Notes: a model not told the origin generated them from the letters alone. A DNA stretch of 64,000 bases from Streptomyces sp. NBC_01116 (GCF_041435495.1 NZ_CP108645.1:1-64000); one strand, 5' to 3'. Shown: positions 27,930-36,843, counted from the first letter of the stretch. A program made the numbers and translations.

Positions 27930-30568
27930 GCGATCACCGCCCCGGCCGTGTCGGTGTGCAGCGGGCGGGCGGCGAGCTCGGGCAGCCGGTCCGTCCACGG
28001 CACGGCCGGGGCCTGTTCGGTCCGGGCGGCGGTCTGCTCGCGCAGCTGCTTCAGCCGCGTCGTGAGCAGGTACTCGGCAGCGCGCTCCCGGGCGGTGGCG
28101 GCGGCCTTCGTCGCCGCCGCGATGGCGTCCGCACCGGTCGGGTTGTGCCGGAACCAGCGCCGCCCCTGCTCGGTGAGGAACGCCCGGCGGGCCTCCGCTT
28201 CGGCTTCCTCGGTCCGCCCGAGCCGCTCCAGGGCGTTGCTGCGGTAGTCCGACAGCGCCGCTTCCACCGTCTGGAGCGCGGCGAAGGCCAGCACCGCTGC
28301 TGCACCGGTCGGGTCCGTGTCGAGCTCGCCCGGCTGCACCGGGTCAAGGAACTCGCGCTGGGTGTGCTTGATATCGGCTTCCAGCGACGCCCGGACACCG
28401 GCGGTGACGGCGTCGATGTCGTCCCGGTCGTCCAGTACGGCCGCCCAGGTCGCGGCGAGCAGCCCGGTCTCCACCGTCAGGGTCTCGGTCCGGCGCCGGT
28501 AGCCGCACGCCTCGCACAACCCGCCGGCCTGCTGCTGCCCGCAGTCCTCGCACGCCAGCGCCTGACGGACCGTCTCAGCGGCAGCCGCGGCCGCACGCTC
28601 GTCCTTGGCCCGCTCCTGGTCAGCCGCACGGACCGCAGCACGCCGGGCCTTCTCCGCACGGGCCTGCTCCTGCCGCCACACGAGGTCCTGCGCCTCGGCA
28701 GCAGCGTGTTCGCGCAGCCGCTCCTCGAGGACGCGGCGGCGCTCGTCGTCGCCCAGGTGGGGCAGCTCCCGGTCGATCTCCGCAACGGTCCGAGCACGGC
28801 GAGCGCGCCGGAGGTGGACCACGTTGCCACAGTTCCCGCACTCGCCGCCGGTGTCCAAGCGGGTCCCGTCGTCGCAGCGCCGGTCCGAGCACGACGGCCG
28901 CCGCACCAGGCCCCGGCCGATCAGCCACCCGAACGGCTTTTTGATCAGGGCCTCGCCGCCGGTTTCCTCCAGGCGGCCGGTGAGCCGGTCGGCCAGCAGC
29001 CGCGGCGCTCGCTCCGCTGCCACGCCCAGACCCGCCATCTGCGAAAGCTCCGCCTTCGCTGCCGCCGCCACCTGGTCCTGCTGCCAGCCGGACAGCCCCG
29101 CCCACAGCCACGACACCGGCCCCAGAGCCACCCGCAGACCAAGATCAGCCGGAAGGCCCACCCTCCGCTGCTGCTGCGCCTTTCCACCACCCACAGCCTT
29201 CGGACGGCCACCTGCCCCAGCCCCGGCAGCACGCTTCTCCACCCGCTCATCGACCGGGGACTCCTTCGGCTTTTCCCCGCGAAGCGGGCCGCCCGCCGCC
29301 ACCGGCGACCCGGTCCCGGCAGCGGCGGTCTCGCCGTCGACGTCCTGGTCCTCGCGCACGCACACGCGCTCCGGCCGACGGCCTTCACCCCCACGGCCTT
29401 CGCCGGAAAAACCACAATCAAGCCGCGGAGGAACTACCGGAGTAACCACAGAAGCGTGGACTGTGTGGAGCTCTGCACCAGTGGAACGCGCCGGAATCTC
29501 CGCCTCGGAGGCCCTCTCAGCCTCCGACTCCCCAGACGCCCCAAGGGCCCCGGCCTCCACGGCCGGAGCAAGATCTCCGCCTGCACCAGCGGGACGGGCC
29601 GAAAACACGGCTTCGGAGCTCTGAGCGGCCTCCACAACAGCCAGGTCCCGGCCGTACGCGCGGGCCACCGGCAGGACCATGACCCGGCCCCTACCGTCCA
29701 TCCCCGTGCCGGTCCCCTTCCGTCCATGAGCGGCGACACCGGCCTCCGTCAGCCGCGCCAGCACCTTCTTCCCGCCCGCCGGCGAGCAGCCCAGCAGCCG
29801 CGCCATCGTCGCCGCCCCGCGGCCCTCGCGCTTCTTCACCGAGCCACCGCGCAGCTGCAGCCAGCCCGACGACCCGGTATTCAGCACCATCAGCAGCAGT
29901 CCGAGCCGGTCCGTCGCAGCCCCGCGACCCTTGCGGGCCGCCAGCAGCCCCGGCGGCGTCGGCTCCTTGCCCTCCGGAGCCCAGCCGTGCCCGAACAGCG
30001 CCTCGATGAGATGCAGCAGCGTCGCCAGCTCCACCTTCGACAACGCCAGCGGGTGTCCCGCTCCCCCGCCCTTGCGGGCATTCCACAACGGCATCACCAG
30101 GCACCTCAGCCCGGTCGGATGCCCCTGCGCGTCCGGTACCACCTCGGTACGCAGCCCACCAGACTTCTTCAACGGGGCCAGTCCCCGGCGGTGGACCGTG
30201 GACTCCCCCACACCCATCCACCGGCCCAGCTCCGCGACCCAGATCGACGTCACGTTGTCGTACTTGCCGCCCTTCGGCGCCCGCGACTTCGCGTACAGCA
30301 CCACCGCGGCGAGCCTCGCCACGTCCGGCTGTCCCGCGATCGACGGATCCGCCAGCAGCGCCTGGAGCGCGTCCCGCAGCCGCAACCGCATCCTCCGGCC
30401 CAGACGCAGCGGGTTCTCCGAGCGGTCGCCCGTCTGCTCGGATGCCGGCACCGACCGCAGCGCGGTCCGCTGCCCGGGAAGCCCTGCCCGCAGCTCGTCG
30501 ACCGAGTTGTCGACGTCCTCAGGCAGCGGGACGTCCAGCACGGTGGCCGACGCCGCGCCCGCGCTCAC
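27926..30568 (-). CDS. Large winged-helix protein with zinc motifs, candidate replication initiator
   Basis: An 880-residue protein. The N-terminal region has two helix-turn-helix units, one around WVAELGRWMGVGESTVHRRG and one around AATMARLLGCSPAGGKKVLA. A Gly/Ala/Glu-rich, probably disordered stretch spans about 330-470. The second half has a domain with WLIGRGLVRRP, a zinc ribbon (CGNCG, then RRARRARTV), a long Glu/Arg coiled coil, a second zinc knuckle (CEDCGQQQ, CEACGYRR) and helical repeats. The GTG 30568 start lacks a clear Shine-Dalgarno. It is coupled to a DciA-like gene and follows a repeat-bearing non-coding stretch. I infer a replication initiator, as in Streptomyces linear plasmids; a transcriptional regulator is the alternative. 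Confidence 0.55.
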   Translation of the reverse strand: MSAGAASATVLDVPLPEDVDNSVDELRAGLPGQRTALRSVPASEQTGDRSENPLRLGRRMRLRLRDALQALLADPSIAGQPDVARLAAVVLYAKSRAPKGGKYDNVTSIWVAELGRWMGVGESTVHRRGLAPLKKSGGLRTEVVPDAQGHPTGLRCLVMPLWNARKGGGAGHPLALSKVELATLLHLIEALFGHGWAPEGKEPTPPGLLAARKGRGAATDRLGLLLMVLNTGSSGWLQLRGGSVKKREGRGAATMARLLGCSPAGGKKVLARLTEAGVAAHGRKGTGTGMDGRGRVMVLPVARAYGRDLAVVEAAQSSEAVFSARPAGAGGDLAPAVEAGALGASGESEAERASEAEIPARSTGAELHTVHASVVTPVVPPRLDCGFSGEGRGGEGRRPERVCVREDQDVDGETAAAGTGSPVAAGGPLRGEKPKESPVDERVEKRAAGAGAGGRPKAVGGGKAQQQRRVGLPADLGLRVALGPVSWLWAGLSGWQQDQVAAAAKAELSQMAGLGVAAERAPRLLADRLTGRLEETGGEALIKKPFGWLIGRGLVRRPSCSDRRCDDGTRLDTGGECGNCGNVVHLRRARRARTVAEIDRELPHLGDDERRRVLEERLREHAAAEAQDLVWRQEQARAEKARRAAVRAADQERAKDERAAAAAAETVRQALACEDCGQQQAGGLCEACGYRRRTETLTVETGLLAATWAAVLDDRDDIDAVTAGVRASLEADIKHTQREFLDPVQPGELDTDPTGAAAVLAFAALQTVEAALSDYRSNALERLGRTEEAEAEARRAFLTEQGRRWFRHNPTGADAIAAATKAAATARERAAEYLLTTRLKQLREQTAARTEQAPAVPWTDRLPELAARPLHTDTAGAVIA

Positions 30569-31135
30569 AGGGCACCACCGCTATACCGGGTGACTGACCG
30601 GTATGCCGCCGAAAACCTCTGCGGCGCACAAGGTGCAAAGCCTGACGAATCGACGACCGATCCCGTCACACGGGAAGATTCGGACACCCAAACCGGATCG
30701 AAATGGACATGGGTCGGCTTTTCATAAACCGGGAGATCGGGCACTATGACGTTGACCAGCTTTCAGATGCGCGGACATACCAGAGCCCTCGGGCCCGGTC
30801 TGGATGTGCAGATGAGGTTGGACACCGGTCAGGCGAGTAGAGATCACCTCTCTTCCTTCGTTTGGCCGGTGGACCGCGAAGCCCCTGTGGTGGGGGCTCC
30901 GCAGTAACACCAGCGGTGCTGATCTGTGGCTGTGGTGGCCGTGGTAAGCGGCCGGTGGTGGGTGGCCCTGGTAAGGGGCCGAATAAGAAATGAGCGGCTC
31001 AGTGAGCCGCGGCTCAGGACCAGCGCGAACTGGGACCTGAGCGACCGACACGGCGGTACGCCGGTCGGTAGACGGGCCGTGCGGCCAGCGGATTGGTAGT
31101 CCGCTTCCTGGCGCGCGCGACCGATGGCCACTAGG
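30569..31135. other. 567-bp non-coding region, candidate replication origin
   Basis: No gene is seen. The stretch contains inverted repeats: TACCGG with CCGGTA near 30586-30605, GAATC with GATTC near 30647-30681, and GCGGCTCA with TGAGCCGC near 30992-31008. It also holds repeated short blocks such as GGTAAGCGGCC and GGTAAGGGGCC (30939-30984). It lies between the start of the large helix-turn-helix protein and the end of the Xre gene. An origin or operator region is plausible from context only. Confidence 0.35.
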
Positions 31136-31441
31136 TCATCCCGACCCCCCTTCGGAGGCCGGCGTCGGCATGCCCTCATCCAGCTCAGCGGCTTCGGGGA
31201 AACGCTCCGCGAGGCGCTTGAGCAGGTGAATGTAGGCAGTGCGCTGCGGACGCCGAGGGTTGCTCTTCCCCAGCTCCCAACGCACGACGGCGAGGCGCTT
31301 CACACCGACCGCGTCCGCGACGTCCTGCTGCGTGAGGTTCGCGGCGAGGCGCAGCTGAGCGCGCACGCGCGGCGGTGGCAGGACGTCGTCCAGGCCGTCC
31401 AGCAGGGCATCAACCCGCTTCAGGCGGTCCGGGTCGGACAT
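31136..31441 (-). CDS. Xre-family helix-turn-helix regulator
   Basis: A 101-residue protein starting at ATG 31441. The HTH is NLTQQDVADAVGVKRLAVVRW (about 35-55), preceded by a basic-acidic helical N-terminus and followed by a short helical tail. It is transcribed away from the HAD hydrolase gene, with 114 bp between their starts, so it may control that cassette and itself. The kinase at 34702-35739 also has an N-terminal HTH of this type, so the two regulators could act on the same nucleotide-metabolism genes. Confidence 0.8.
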   Translation of the reverse strand: MSDPDRLKRVDALLDGLDDVLPPPRVRAQLRLAANLTQQDVADAVGVKRLAVVRWELGKSNPRRPQRTAYIHLLKRLAERFPEAAELDEGMPTPASEGGSG

Positions 31442-31555
31442 AGCGCAGGCTCCCGTGATCGATGGATCTCCGAAACATACACCATTTGATCCGGAGTGGG
31501 GGTGCGCTGCTGCCGTGAACGGCGATGCGCCCGACGCCCGGTAAGGTCCGGGACC

Positions 31556-32206
31556 GTGCACCGACTCGCGCTTTTCGATCTGGACGGCACGCTGACCGAC
31601 CGACAGGCGGCGCTCAGCGACGCGTTGACCTTCCTGTGCCGCTCCCGCGCGCTCTCCCCAGACGCCGAGCGGTGGCTGCGCATCGAGCTGGCCGACCGCG
31701 CGACCGTCAACGACTTCGCCCGGCTGCGGAACGCCTTCACCCTGAAGGCGTCGGCTGCGGACCTGTGGGAGGAGTACGTCGACCTCATGTCGTCCGCCGT
31801 CACTTGCCGCCCCGAGGTCATCGAGGGCCTGGTCCGCCTGCGCGCGGCTGCCTGGACGATCGGCATCATCACCAACGGGGCCGGTGACATCCAGCGCGCC
31901 AAACTCGCCGCGACCGGCCTCGACGTCCTGGTCGACGGCCTTGCGGTCTCGGGCGACCTGGAGGTCCGCAAGCCGGACCTGCGCCTCTTCCAACTCGCAG
32001 CCGCCCATTGCGGCGTGAACCTCGCGGATGGCGGCTGGATGGTCGGTGACAACCCGACCGGAGACATCGGCGGTGGCCACCAGGCTGGCCTGCGCACTAT
32101 CTGGCTGCGCGGACGCCCCTGGCCTGACGGACTTCCCGCCGCGCACCACGTCGTCGACGACGTCACCGACGCCATCACCATCCTGCTCAACGAGAACTCG
32201 GAGTAG
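31556..32206 (+). CDS. HAD-family hydrolase
   Basis: A 216-residue HAD phosphatase. Motif I is FDLDGTLTD (residues 6-14), with both Asp residues present; motif II is GIITNGAG; motif III/IV covers VRKPDLRLFQLAA and MVGDNPTGDIGGGHQAG. The start GTG 31556 places motif I six residues in, which is typical. The helical cap lies between. Likely substrates are small phosphorylated metabolites. The dehydrogenase gene starts five bases after its stop, so they form an operon divergent from the Xre gene. Confidence 0.85.
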   Translation: MHRLALFDLDGTLTDRQAALSDALTFLCRSRALSPDAERWLRIELADRATVNDFARLRNAFTLKASAADLWEEYVDLMSSAVTCRPEVIEGLVRLRAAAWTIGIITNGAGDIQRAKLAATGLDVLVDGLAVSGDLEVRKPDLRLFQLAAAHCGVNLADGGWMVGDNPTGDIGGGHQAGLRTIWLRGRPWPDGLPAAHHVVDDVTDAITILLNENSE

Positions 32207-32210
32207 CACT

Positions 32211-33062
32211 GTGGACCAGCCGACTGTCGGTATCCTCCACCCCGGCAGCATGGGCGCCGCCGTCGCCGCCTGCGCCGCGACCAACGCGACCGCGGTCCTC
32301 TGGTGCGAGACGGGGCGCAGCACCGCGTCGGCGGCGCGCGCCGCCCAGTTCGGCCTGACACCGGTGGTCGCGTTGGCCGAACTGCTGGACCGCAGCGACA
32401 TTGTCATCAGCCTCTGCCCGCCGGCCTTTGCCGAGGACCTGGCCCGCGACGTCGCCGAGCACCGCTTCGCCGGGGTGTACGTGGAGGCGAACGCCATCAA
32501 TCCCACGCGCGTGCAGCGAACCGCCGCCCTGCTCGCACCGACCGCGACCGTCGTGGACGGCGGCGTAGTCGGTTCCCCGCCGGTCGGAGGCAAGGCGCCG
32601 ACCCTGTATCTGTCCGGGCCCGCTGACGCGACCGCCCGCATCGAGGCGCTGTTCACGGACACCGCCGTCCAGACTTCGGTGCTGGGCACGGAGGTGGGGA
32701 AGGCGTCCGCGCTGAAGCTGTCGTACGCCAGCTTCCAGAAGACCTCGCGGGTGCTGGTGGCGCTTGCGGTCGGGATGGCGCGCGAGCACGGCGTCGACCA
32801 GGAGCTCATCGAGGTCGCCTCACGGCGCACCGACTCGTACCTGTCCGAGCCGCAGTACGTCGCCAAGACCGCAGCCCGCGCCTGGCGCTGGGGGCCGGAG
32901 CTCGAGGAAGCCGCCGACGCCCTCGCGGCCGCCGGCCTTCCCCCGGAGATGCTGCGCGCGGCCGCGTCCACGCTGGCACGGTGGCATGAGGTCAAGGACG
33001 ACAGCGCGCTCACGCTCACCGACGCCCTAGATGTTCTGTCCAGGGAGGTTGTGGACGGGTGA
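32211..33062 (+). CDS. NAD(P)-dependent oxidoreductase (beta-hydroxyacid dehydrogenase-like, DUF1932)
   Basis: A 283-residue enzyme. The Rossmann fold opens with VGILHPGSMGAAVAA (residues 6-20), and the helical C-terminal domain contains KLSYASFQKTSRVLVALAVG, with its conserved Lys, followed by a DUF1932-like region. It resembles 6-phosphogluconate or imine-reductase relatives that act on phosphorylated or amine substrates. It is the second gene of the HAD operon, starting at GTG 32211. An IS481-type element lies directly downstream, separating it from two kinase genes that face it. Confidence 0.8.
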   Translation: MDQPTVGILHPGSMGAAVAACAATNATAVLWCETGRSTASAARAAQFGLTPVVALAELLDRSDIVISLCPPAFAEDLARDVAEHRFAGVYVEANAINPTRVQRTAALLAPTATVVDGGVVGSPPVGGKAPTLYLSGPADATARIEALFTDTAVQTSVLGTEVGKASALKLSYASFQKTSRVLVALAVGMAREHGVDQELIEVASRRTDSYLSEPQYVAKTAARAWRWGPELEEAADALAAAGLPPEMLRAAASTLARWHEVKDDSALTLTDALDVLSREVVDG

Positions 33063-33108
33063 GGCAGGTCTCGGCTGAGGGGTCTTGAACGGGTGAGGAC
33101 CTTCCGGG

Positions 33109-34108
33109 TTCGGTGTGGATTGCGACATCTCCACCAAACGATCAGAAGGCCCTCATGCCCCACCGTAATGCACCCTTGACCGAGACCGGACGCCTGCGTC
33201 TGGCCCGCTGCGTGGTCGAGGACGGCTGGCCTCTGCGCCGGGCCGCCGAACGCTTCCAGGTCTCGCCCACCACTGCCCAGCGGTGGGCCGCCCGCTACCG
33301 GGCCATGGGCCAGGCCGGCATGAGCGACCGTTCCTGCCGTCCGCACCGCAGCCCCCGCCGCACCCCGACCCGCACCGAACGCCGGATCATCAAGGTCCGC
33401 ATTACCCGCCGCTGGGGGCCGGCTCGCATCGCGGGCCTGCTGAACCTGCCCGCCTCCACCGTCCATCGCGTGCTGACCCGCTTCGGCCTGGCCCGCCTCG
33501 CACACCTCGACCGGGTCACCGGGACCGTCATACGCCGCTACGAACGCGACCGGCCCGGCGAACTCGTCCACGTCGACATCAAGAAGCTGGGAAACATCCC
33601 CGACGGCGGCGGCCACAAGACCCTCGGCCGCCAGGCCGGCCGCAAGAATCGCAAGAACGCCGGCTACAGCTACATCCACACCGCCGTCGACGACCACTCC
33701 CGCCTCGCCTACAGCGAGATCCACGCCGACGAGAAGAAGGAGACCGCCACCGCCTTCTGGACACGTGCACACGCCTACTTCACCAGCGTCGGGATCACCG
33801 TCGAGCGGGTCCTGACCGATAACGGCGCCTGCTACAAGTCCCACGCCTGGCGCGATGTGCTGGCGGCGGCCGGGATCACCCACAAGCGAACCCGGCCCTA
33901 CCGGCCCCAGACCAACGGCAAGGTCGAACGCCTCAACCGCACGCTCCTGGACGAGTGGGCCTACGCCCGCGCCTACCGGTCAGAACAGGAACGACGCGAC
34001 GCCTACCCTGCCTGGCTGCACACCTACAATCACCACCGCGGACACACCGCACTCGCAGGCAAACCACCCGCCAGCCGCGTCCCCAACCTCACTGGGCAAT
34101 ACACCTAG
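33109..34108 (+). mobile_element. IS481-type insertion sequence, ends approximate
   Basis: A transposase gene with about 45 bp of upstream sequence. A weak inverted repeat (GGTGTGGATTGC near 33112 and its mirror GCAATACACC near 34096-34105) overlaps the transposase stop and may mark the ends. I could not identify a target duplication, so the limits are uncertain. It separates the HAD/dehydrogenase operon from two convergent kinase genes. Confidence 0.6.
33155..34108 (+). CDS. IS481-family transposase
   Basis: A 317-residue protein with the family order. An N-terminal HTH (AERFQVSPTTAQRWAARYRA) is followed by a second HTH-like part (GLLNLPASTVHRVLTRFGL) and the rve integrase core. Catalytic motifs are GELVHVDIKKLG (first Asp), ERVLTDNGACY (second Asp) and QTNGKVERLNRTLLDEWAY (Glu). 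All three acidic residues are present and the frame is complete, so the enzyme is probably active. Confidence 0.9.
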   Translation: MPHRNAPLTETGRLRLARCVVEDGWPLRRAAERFQVSPTTAQRWAARYRAMGQAGMSDRSCRPHRSPRRTPTRTERRIIKVRITRRWGPARIAGLLNLPASTVHRVLTRFGLARLAHLDRVTGTVIRRYERDRPGELVHVDIKKLGNIPDGGGHKTLGRQAGRKNRKNAGYSYIHTAVDDHSRLAYSEIHADEKKETATAFWTRAHAYFTSVGITVERVLTDNGACYKSHAWRDVLAAAGITHKRTRPYRPQTNGKVERLNRTLLDEWAYARAYRSEQERRDAYPAWLHTYNHHRGHTALAGKPPASRVPNLTGQYT

Positions 34109-34135
34109 ACCGACTCGCCCACCCGTAGCCCACGG

Positions 34136-34705
34136 TCATACCGACGCCGCCCCCGCCCGCTGCGCCAGCAGCTGGTCGATGAGTCGAGCCGCGTCCTGCG
34201 GGGCCGCCGCCGTGGTGTCCACGGTCAGGTCCCAGGTCGCACCCGGGTGCGCGTCTAGGTCTGCACGGGTCGCGTCCCACGCCGCCAGGCGTGCTGCGGT
34301 GTCGCTGTCGCCGCGCCCCGCCGACCGCTGCGCGGTCACCTCGCGCGGGCACCACAGCAGCACCACCGACCAGTCGGCCGGGTAGCCGTCGACCAGCGCG
34401 CGAATGCCGTCGATCTGCCCGAGGTGCATCACCGGCACCCCGGCCGCGAACGCCGCGTCGACGCCAGGCCGGTCGATCGCGTACGTGTTGCCATACCGGG
34501 AGTTCGCGTAGACGACGTCGCCTACGGACTCCAGCTCGTGCAGCTGCTCGGGTGTGCCCATTCGGTAGCCGGTGGCCTTACCCGTCCCCACCTTGAGCCG
34601 CGCGAACTGCGCGTACTTCGGGTCCAGCTCGGTGAGCGCGGTGGTGACAGTGTCCTTGCCTGATGCCGGCGGGCCGTACAGGATCACGCCCAGTTTCGGG
34701 GTCAC
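34136..34705 (-). CDS. P-loop kinase, guanylate-kinase-like
   Basis: A 189-residue P-loop protein. It begins VILYGPPASGKDTVTTAL, a Walker A motif at about residues 10-17, continues with YRMGTPEQLHELESVGDVVY and a substrate-binding-like segment SRYGNTYAID, and ends in helices. The NTYAID part matches the GMP-binding region of guanylate kinases loosely. Its GTG start overlaps the stop of the upstream kinase (GTGA), so they form an operon. It probably phosphorylates a nucleotide or small molecule; the exact substrate is unclear. Confidence 0.65.
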   Translation of the reverse strand: MTPKLGVILYGPPASGKDTVTTALTELDPKYAQFARLKVGTGKATGYRMGTPEQLHELESVGDVVYANSRYGNTYAIDRPGVDAAFAAGVPVMHLGQIDGIRALVDGYPADWSVVLLWCPREVTAQRSAGRGDSDTAARLAAWDATRADLDAHPGATWDLTVDTTAAAPQDAARLIDQLLAQRAGAASV

Positions 34706-35739
34706 GTGTACATCGCTCCCATCGCCTGCCGGGCCTGGTCTGCGAGCGTCACCGCTGTGCCCAGCCGGTTGTCCACCACCAGGTGCGGCACCGCAGGGCG
34801 CAGGTCTAGGTCGATGGTCGCTATGTACTCGTCCCAGCGCGCCAGCTTCCACGCATCGCGGGCCGCGGACCGGAATCCGATGTATTCGCGCATCGATTCT
34901 TCGTCGCAACGCACCCACACGGGGAAGACGTCGACGCCCATGGAGCCGGCCCGGTTGGTCAGGCGCTGCATCCAGGCCGGGTCGGTCATCTCCGCAATGA
35001 ACGGTGCGGTGAGCACGGTGGAGATGCCGCACCTGATGTTGGCCATGGCCGACTGCATCAGGCAGTCGTACTCCACCGGCCGGACTTGCTCGCGGTAGAG
35101 GTCGGTGTGCCTGTCGTTCGCGTCGCCGCCCAGGGCGACGAGGAGGCGCTCAACGAGCGGGCGGGTGAGCGGGTCCTTGTCGAGCAGCGGCCAGCCGGTG
35201 AGCTGGACGAAAAAGCGGGCGAGCTCGGTCTTTCCACTGCCGGCGAAGCCGCCGACCAGGATGAGCACCGGACGGTGAGGGTCTCCGCCCGTGTGCCGAC
35301 GCTTCCACGCATCGATGATCCGCTGCTGCAGGTCGAAGTGGTCAGCCTCGTCCGAGCCCGGCGCGATGCGGTGGATAGCGCGCTCAACAGCCAGGACGTG
35401 TGATCCGTTAAGGCGGTCGTCCAGCGGCGTGAGCTTGAAGGAGGACTCCTCACCGGGCAGGGCCGTACGGAATCCCAAGTCAGGTTCAGTGGCCCGGTAG
35501 AGGAGGCAGTAGGCCCGCCGGTAGTGGGGGCCGGGGAAGACCTCGCCCTGCTCGTGCTGCCATAGGGTCTGAGGATTTGCGGCGGGGATGCCCTTGAGCT
35601 TCGCTTGCTCGGCAACCGCCCGAAGACGCTCGCCAGCCTTCTCCAGGGTCAGGCCGTGGGCCTCACGCTGCTCCCGGAGCCGGTCTGGCCTCCACCCTGC
35701 TCGCTGCTTCCCCACCCTCTGCTCCTCCGTCATCGTCAT
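34702..35739 (-). CDS. HTH-P-loop kinase fusion
   Basis: A 345-residue protein with an Xre-like HTH at the N-terminus (LREQREAHGLTLEKAGERLR then NPQTLWQHEQGEV) and a P-loop kinase domain (LVGGFAGSGKTELARFF, residues 161-177; LDKDPLTRPLVERLL). The HTH-kinase combination recalls regulators that sense the small molecule their kinase domain binds. ATG 35739 is preferred over ATG 35733. The longer frame to 35877 is not supported by a binding site. It starts an operon with the guanylate-kinase-like gene and is convergent with the HAD/dehydrogenase pair across the IS481-type element. Confidence 0.7.
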   Translation of the reverse strand: MTMTEEQRVGKQRAGWRPDRLREQREAHGLTLEKAGERLRAVAEQAKLKGIPAANPQTLWQHEQGEVFPGPHYRRAYCLLYRATEPDLGFRTALPGEESSFKLTPLDDRLNGSHVLAVERAIHRIAPGSDEADHFDLQQRIIDAWKRRHTGGDPHRPVLILVGGFAGSGKTELARFFVQLTGWPLLDKDPLTRPLVERLLVALGGDANDRHTDLYREQVRPVEYDCLMQSAMANIRCGISTVLTAPFIAEMTDPAWMQRLTNRAGSMGVDVFPVWVRCDEESMREYIGFRSAARDAWKLARWDEYIATIDLDLRPAVPHLVVDNRLGTAVTLADQARQAMGAMYT

Positions 35740-35921
35740 GGCCGCGAGCCTAGAGCTCACGCTCCAAATCCCATGTGTACGTAGATGTTGAAAACCCGTG
35801 AACACGGGTGTGCACGAGCTTCGACAAGGCTTTGTGATGTTGCGGAGCGGCGCTCGCGAGTGTGATGGCCCCCACAAGACGACCAGTCATCAGGGGGCAC
35901 GACATGGACGAGCTGAGCCGC

Positions 35922-36674
35922 TTAGGCATCGAACGCGTACTCCAGCACGTAGGCCGCGCTGTCCATGGTCATCTCGTTCACTTCGACGGCCTCAAGCCCG
36001 GCGTCGAAGGCGGTGCGACACAGCTTGATGACCGGACGCTCCAGGGGCATGGCCAGCCCTTTGGCCTCCCCAGCGATGGGCAGGCGGCACCGGATCTCTT
36101 CGCGGAAGTGAGCGGGCGCGTGCCCGAGCTCAGCGAGCCGGGCGTACGTGCCGCCCTCGCCGGTGTCTACGCGCATGATCGCTGTGCCTTCGGCCAGGCT
36201 GAGAGGCAGGTACGAGGTAGCGAGCATGACGGGCCTGTCAGCCAGCACGAAGCGTCGGGACCGAGCGCAGAGGAGTTCGCCCTCCTCAATGTCCAGCATC
36301 CGGGCGATGTGTGCGGGCGCGGCCACGGTGTCCACGCGGACATCGATCGTGACCGGGCGTTCCTCGTCGGCGGACCAGATGGACTTGCCAGCGCCCCACT
36401 GCTCGCGTGCGAGCCGCTGGATGCCGTGACGCCGGATCGGGCGGAACTCGATGACTCGAGCGCCGGCACCCTTCTTCGTCTCCACCAAGCCTTCGATCCG
36501 CAGGATCTTCAGCGCCTGGCGGGCGGTAAGCACAGCGACCTCGTACTTGGCGGCAAGTGCGCTCTCCCCCGGCAGCCGATCGCCGGGGCCGTACGCGCCG
36601 GACTCGATCGCCGCTTTCAGGTCGTCGGCAATCCGCTGGTACTTGGGCCGCTGTTCGCCCGTGTCCTTCGCCAT
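35922..36674 (-). CDS. GntR-family repressor with UTRA domain, transfer-gene regulator type
   Basis: A 250-residue GntR/HutC-type protein. The winged HTH is at about 10-75 (YQRIADDLKAAIESGAYGPG, then LPGESALAAKYEVAVLTARQ), and a UTRA effector-binding domain runs from about 95 to 245. Regulators of this type (KorSA, KorA-like) repress transfer and replication genes in Streptomyces conjugative elements. It faces a cluster of operator-like palindromes at 36685-36843, one of which overlaps the best promoter for the + strand genes and one of which lies in its own leader, so it probably represses both directions. Confidence 0.88.
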   Translation of the reverse strand: MAKDTGEQRPKYQRIADDLKAAIESGAYGPGDRLPGESALAAKYEVAVLTARQALKILRIEGLVETKKGAGARVIEFRPIRRHGIQRLAREQWGAGKSIWSADEERPVTIDVRVDTVAAPAHIARMLDIEEGELLCARSRRFVLADRPVMLATSYLPLSLAEGTAIMRVDTGEGGTYARLAELGHAPAHFREEIRCRLPIAGEAKGLAMPLERPVIKLCRTAFDAGLEAVEVNEMTMDSAAYVLEYAFDA

Positions 36675-36684
36675 GCATCTCCCT

Positions 36685-36700
36685 ACCTCGTTAGCGATCC
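36685..36700. promoter_or_regulatory. GntR operator-like site 1
   Basis: ACCTCGTTAGCGATCC lies in the leader of the GntR gene, 11 bp from its start. It is the most divergent member of a set of four sites sharing CCTCG(T/G)TA(A/G)CG, so it suggests autoregulation. Confidence 0.6.
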
Positions 36701-36765
36701 TACGGCCGCTGGCTATCGAGGAACCGGCAGGGCACCCCGGTGTGTGAGGCAGCCACCGGGCGAGC

Positions 36766-36843
36766 GTACCTCGTTAACGTACTTCTTGACATCGTTAACG
36801 AGGATAGGTGTACTGAAGACGCACCGAACCTCGGTAACGAGGT
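36766..36843. promoter_or_regulatory. GntR operator array (sites 2-4)
   Basis: Three sites: about 36767-36783 (TACCTCGTTAACGTAC), 36791-36805 (ATCGTTAACGAGGAT) and 36828-36843 (ACCTCGGTAACGAGGT). The last is a near-perfect palindrome. All share the core CGTTAACG or CGGTAACG flanked by CCTCG or CGAGG in inverse orientation, as expected for a GntR dimer. Spacing between site centres is about 22-38 bp. Confidence 0.7.
36786..36814 (+). promoter_or_regulatory. Promoter of the conjugative-region operon
   Basis: TTGACA (36786-36791) and TGTACT (36809-36814) with a 17-bp spacer that contains operator site 3. This would drive the + strand genes beginning at 36936 and be blocked by the GntR protein. 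The -35 is a perfect consensus; the -10 matches four of six. Confidence 0.6.

Noticed and set aside
27890..30727. A 945-codon open frame on the + strand
   Set aside because: Antisense shadow of the large HTH protein, low-complexity Arg/Pro/Gly sequence without domains.
31136..33883. A 915-codon open frame on the minus strand
   Set aside because: Only its last 101 codons are a real gene (the Xre regulator); the rest is antisense to the HAD, dehydrogenase and transposase genes.
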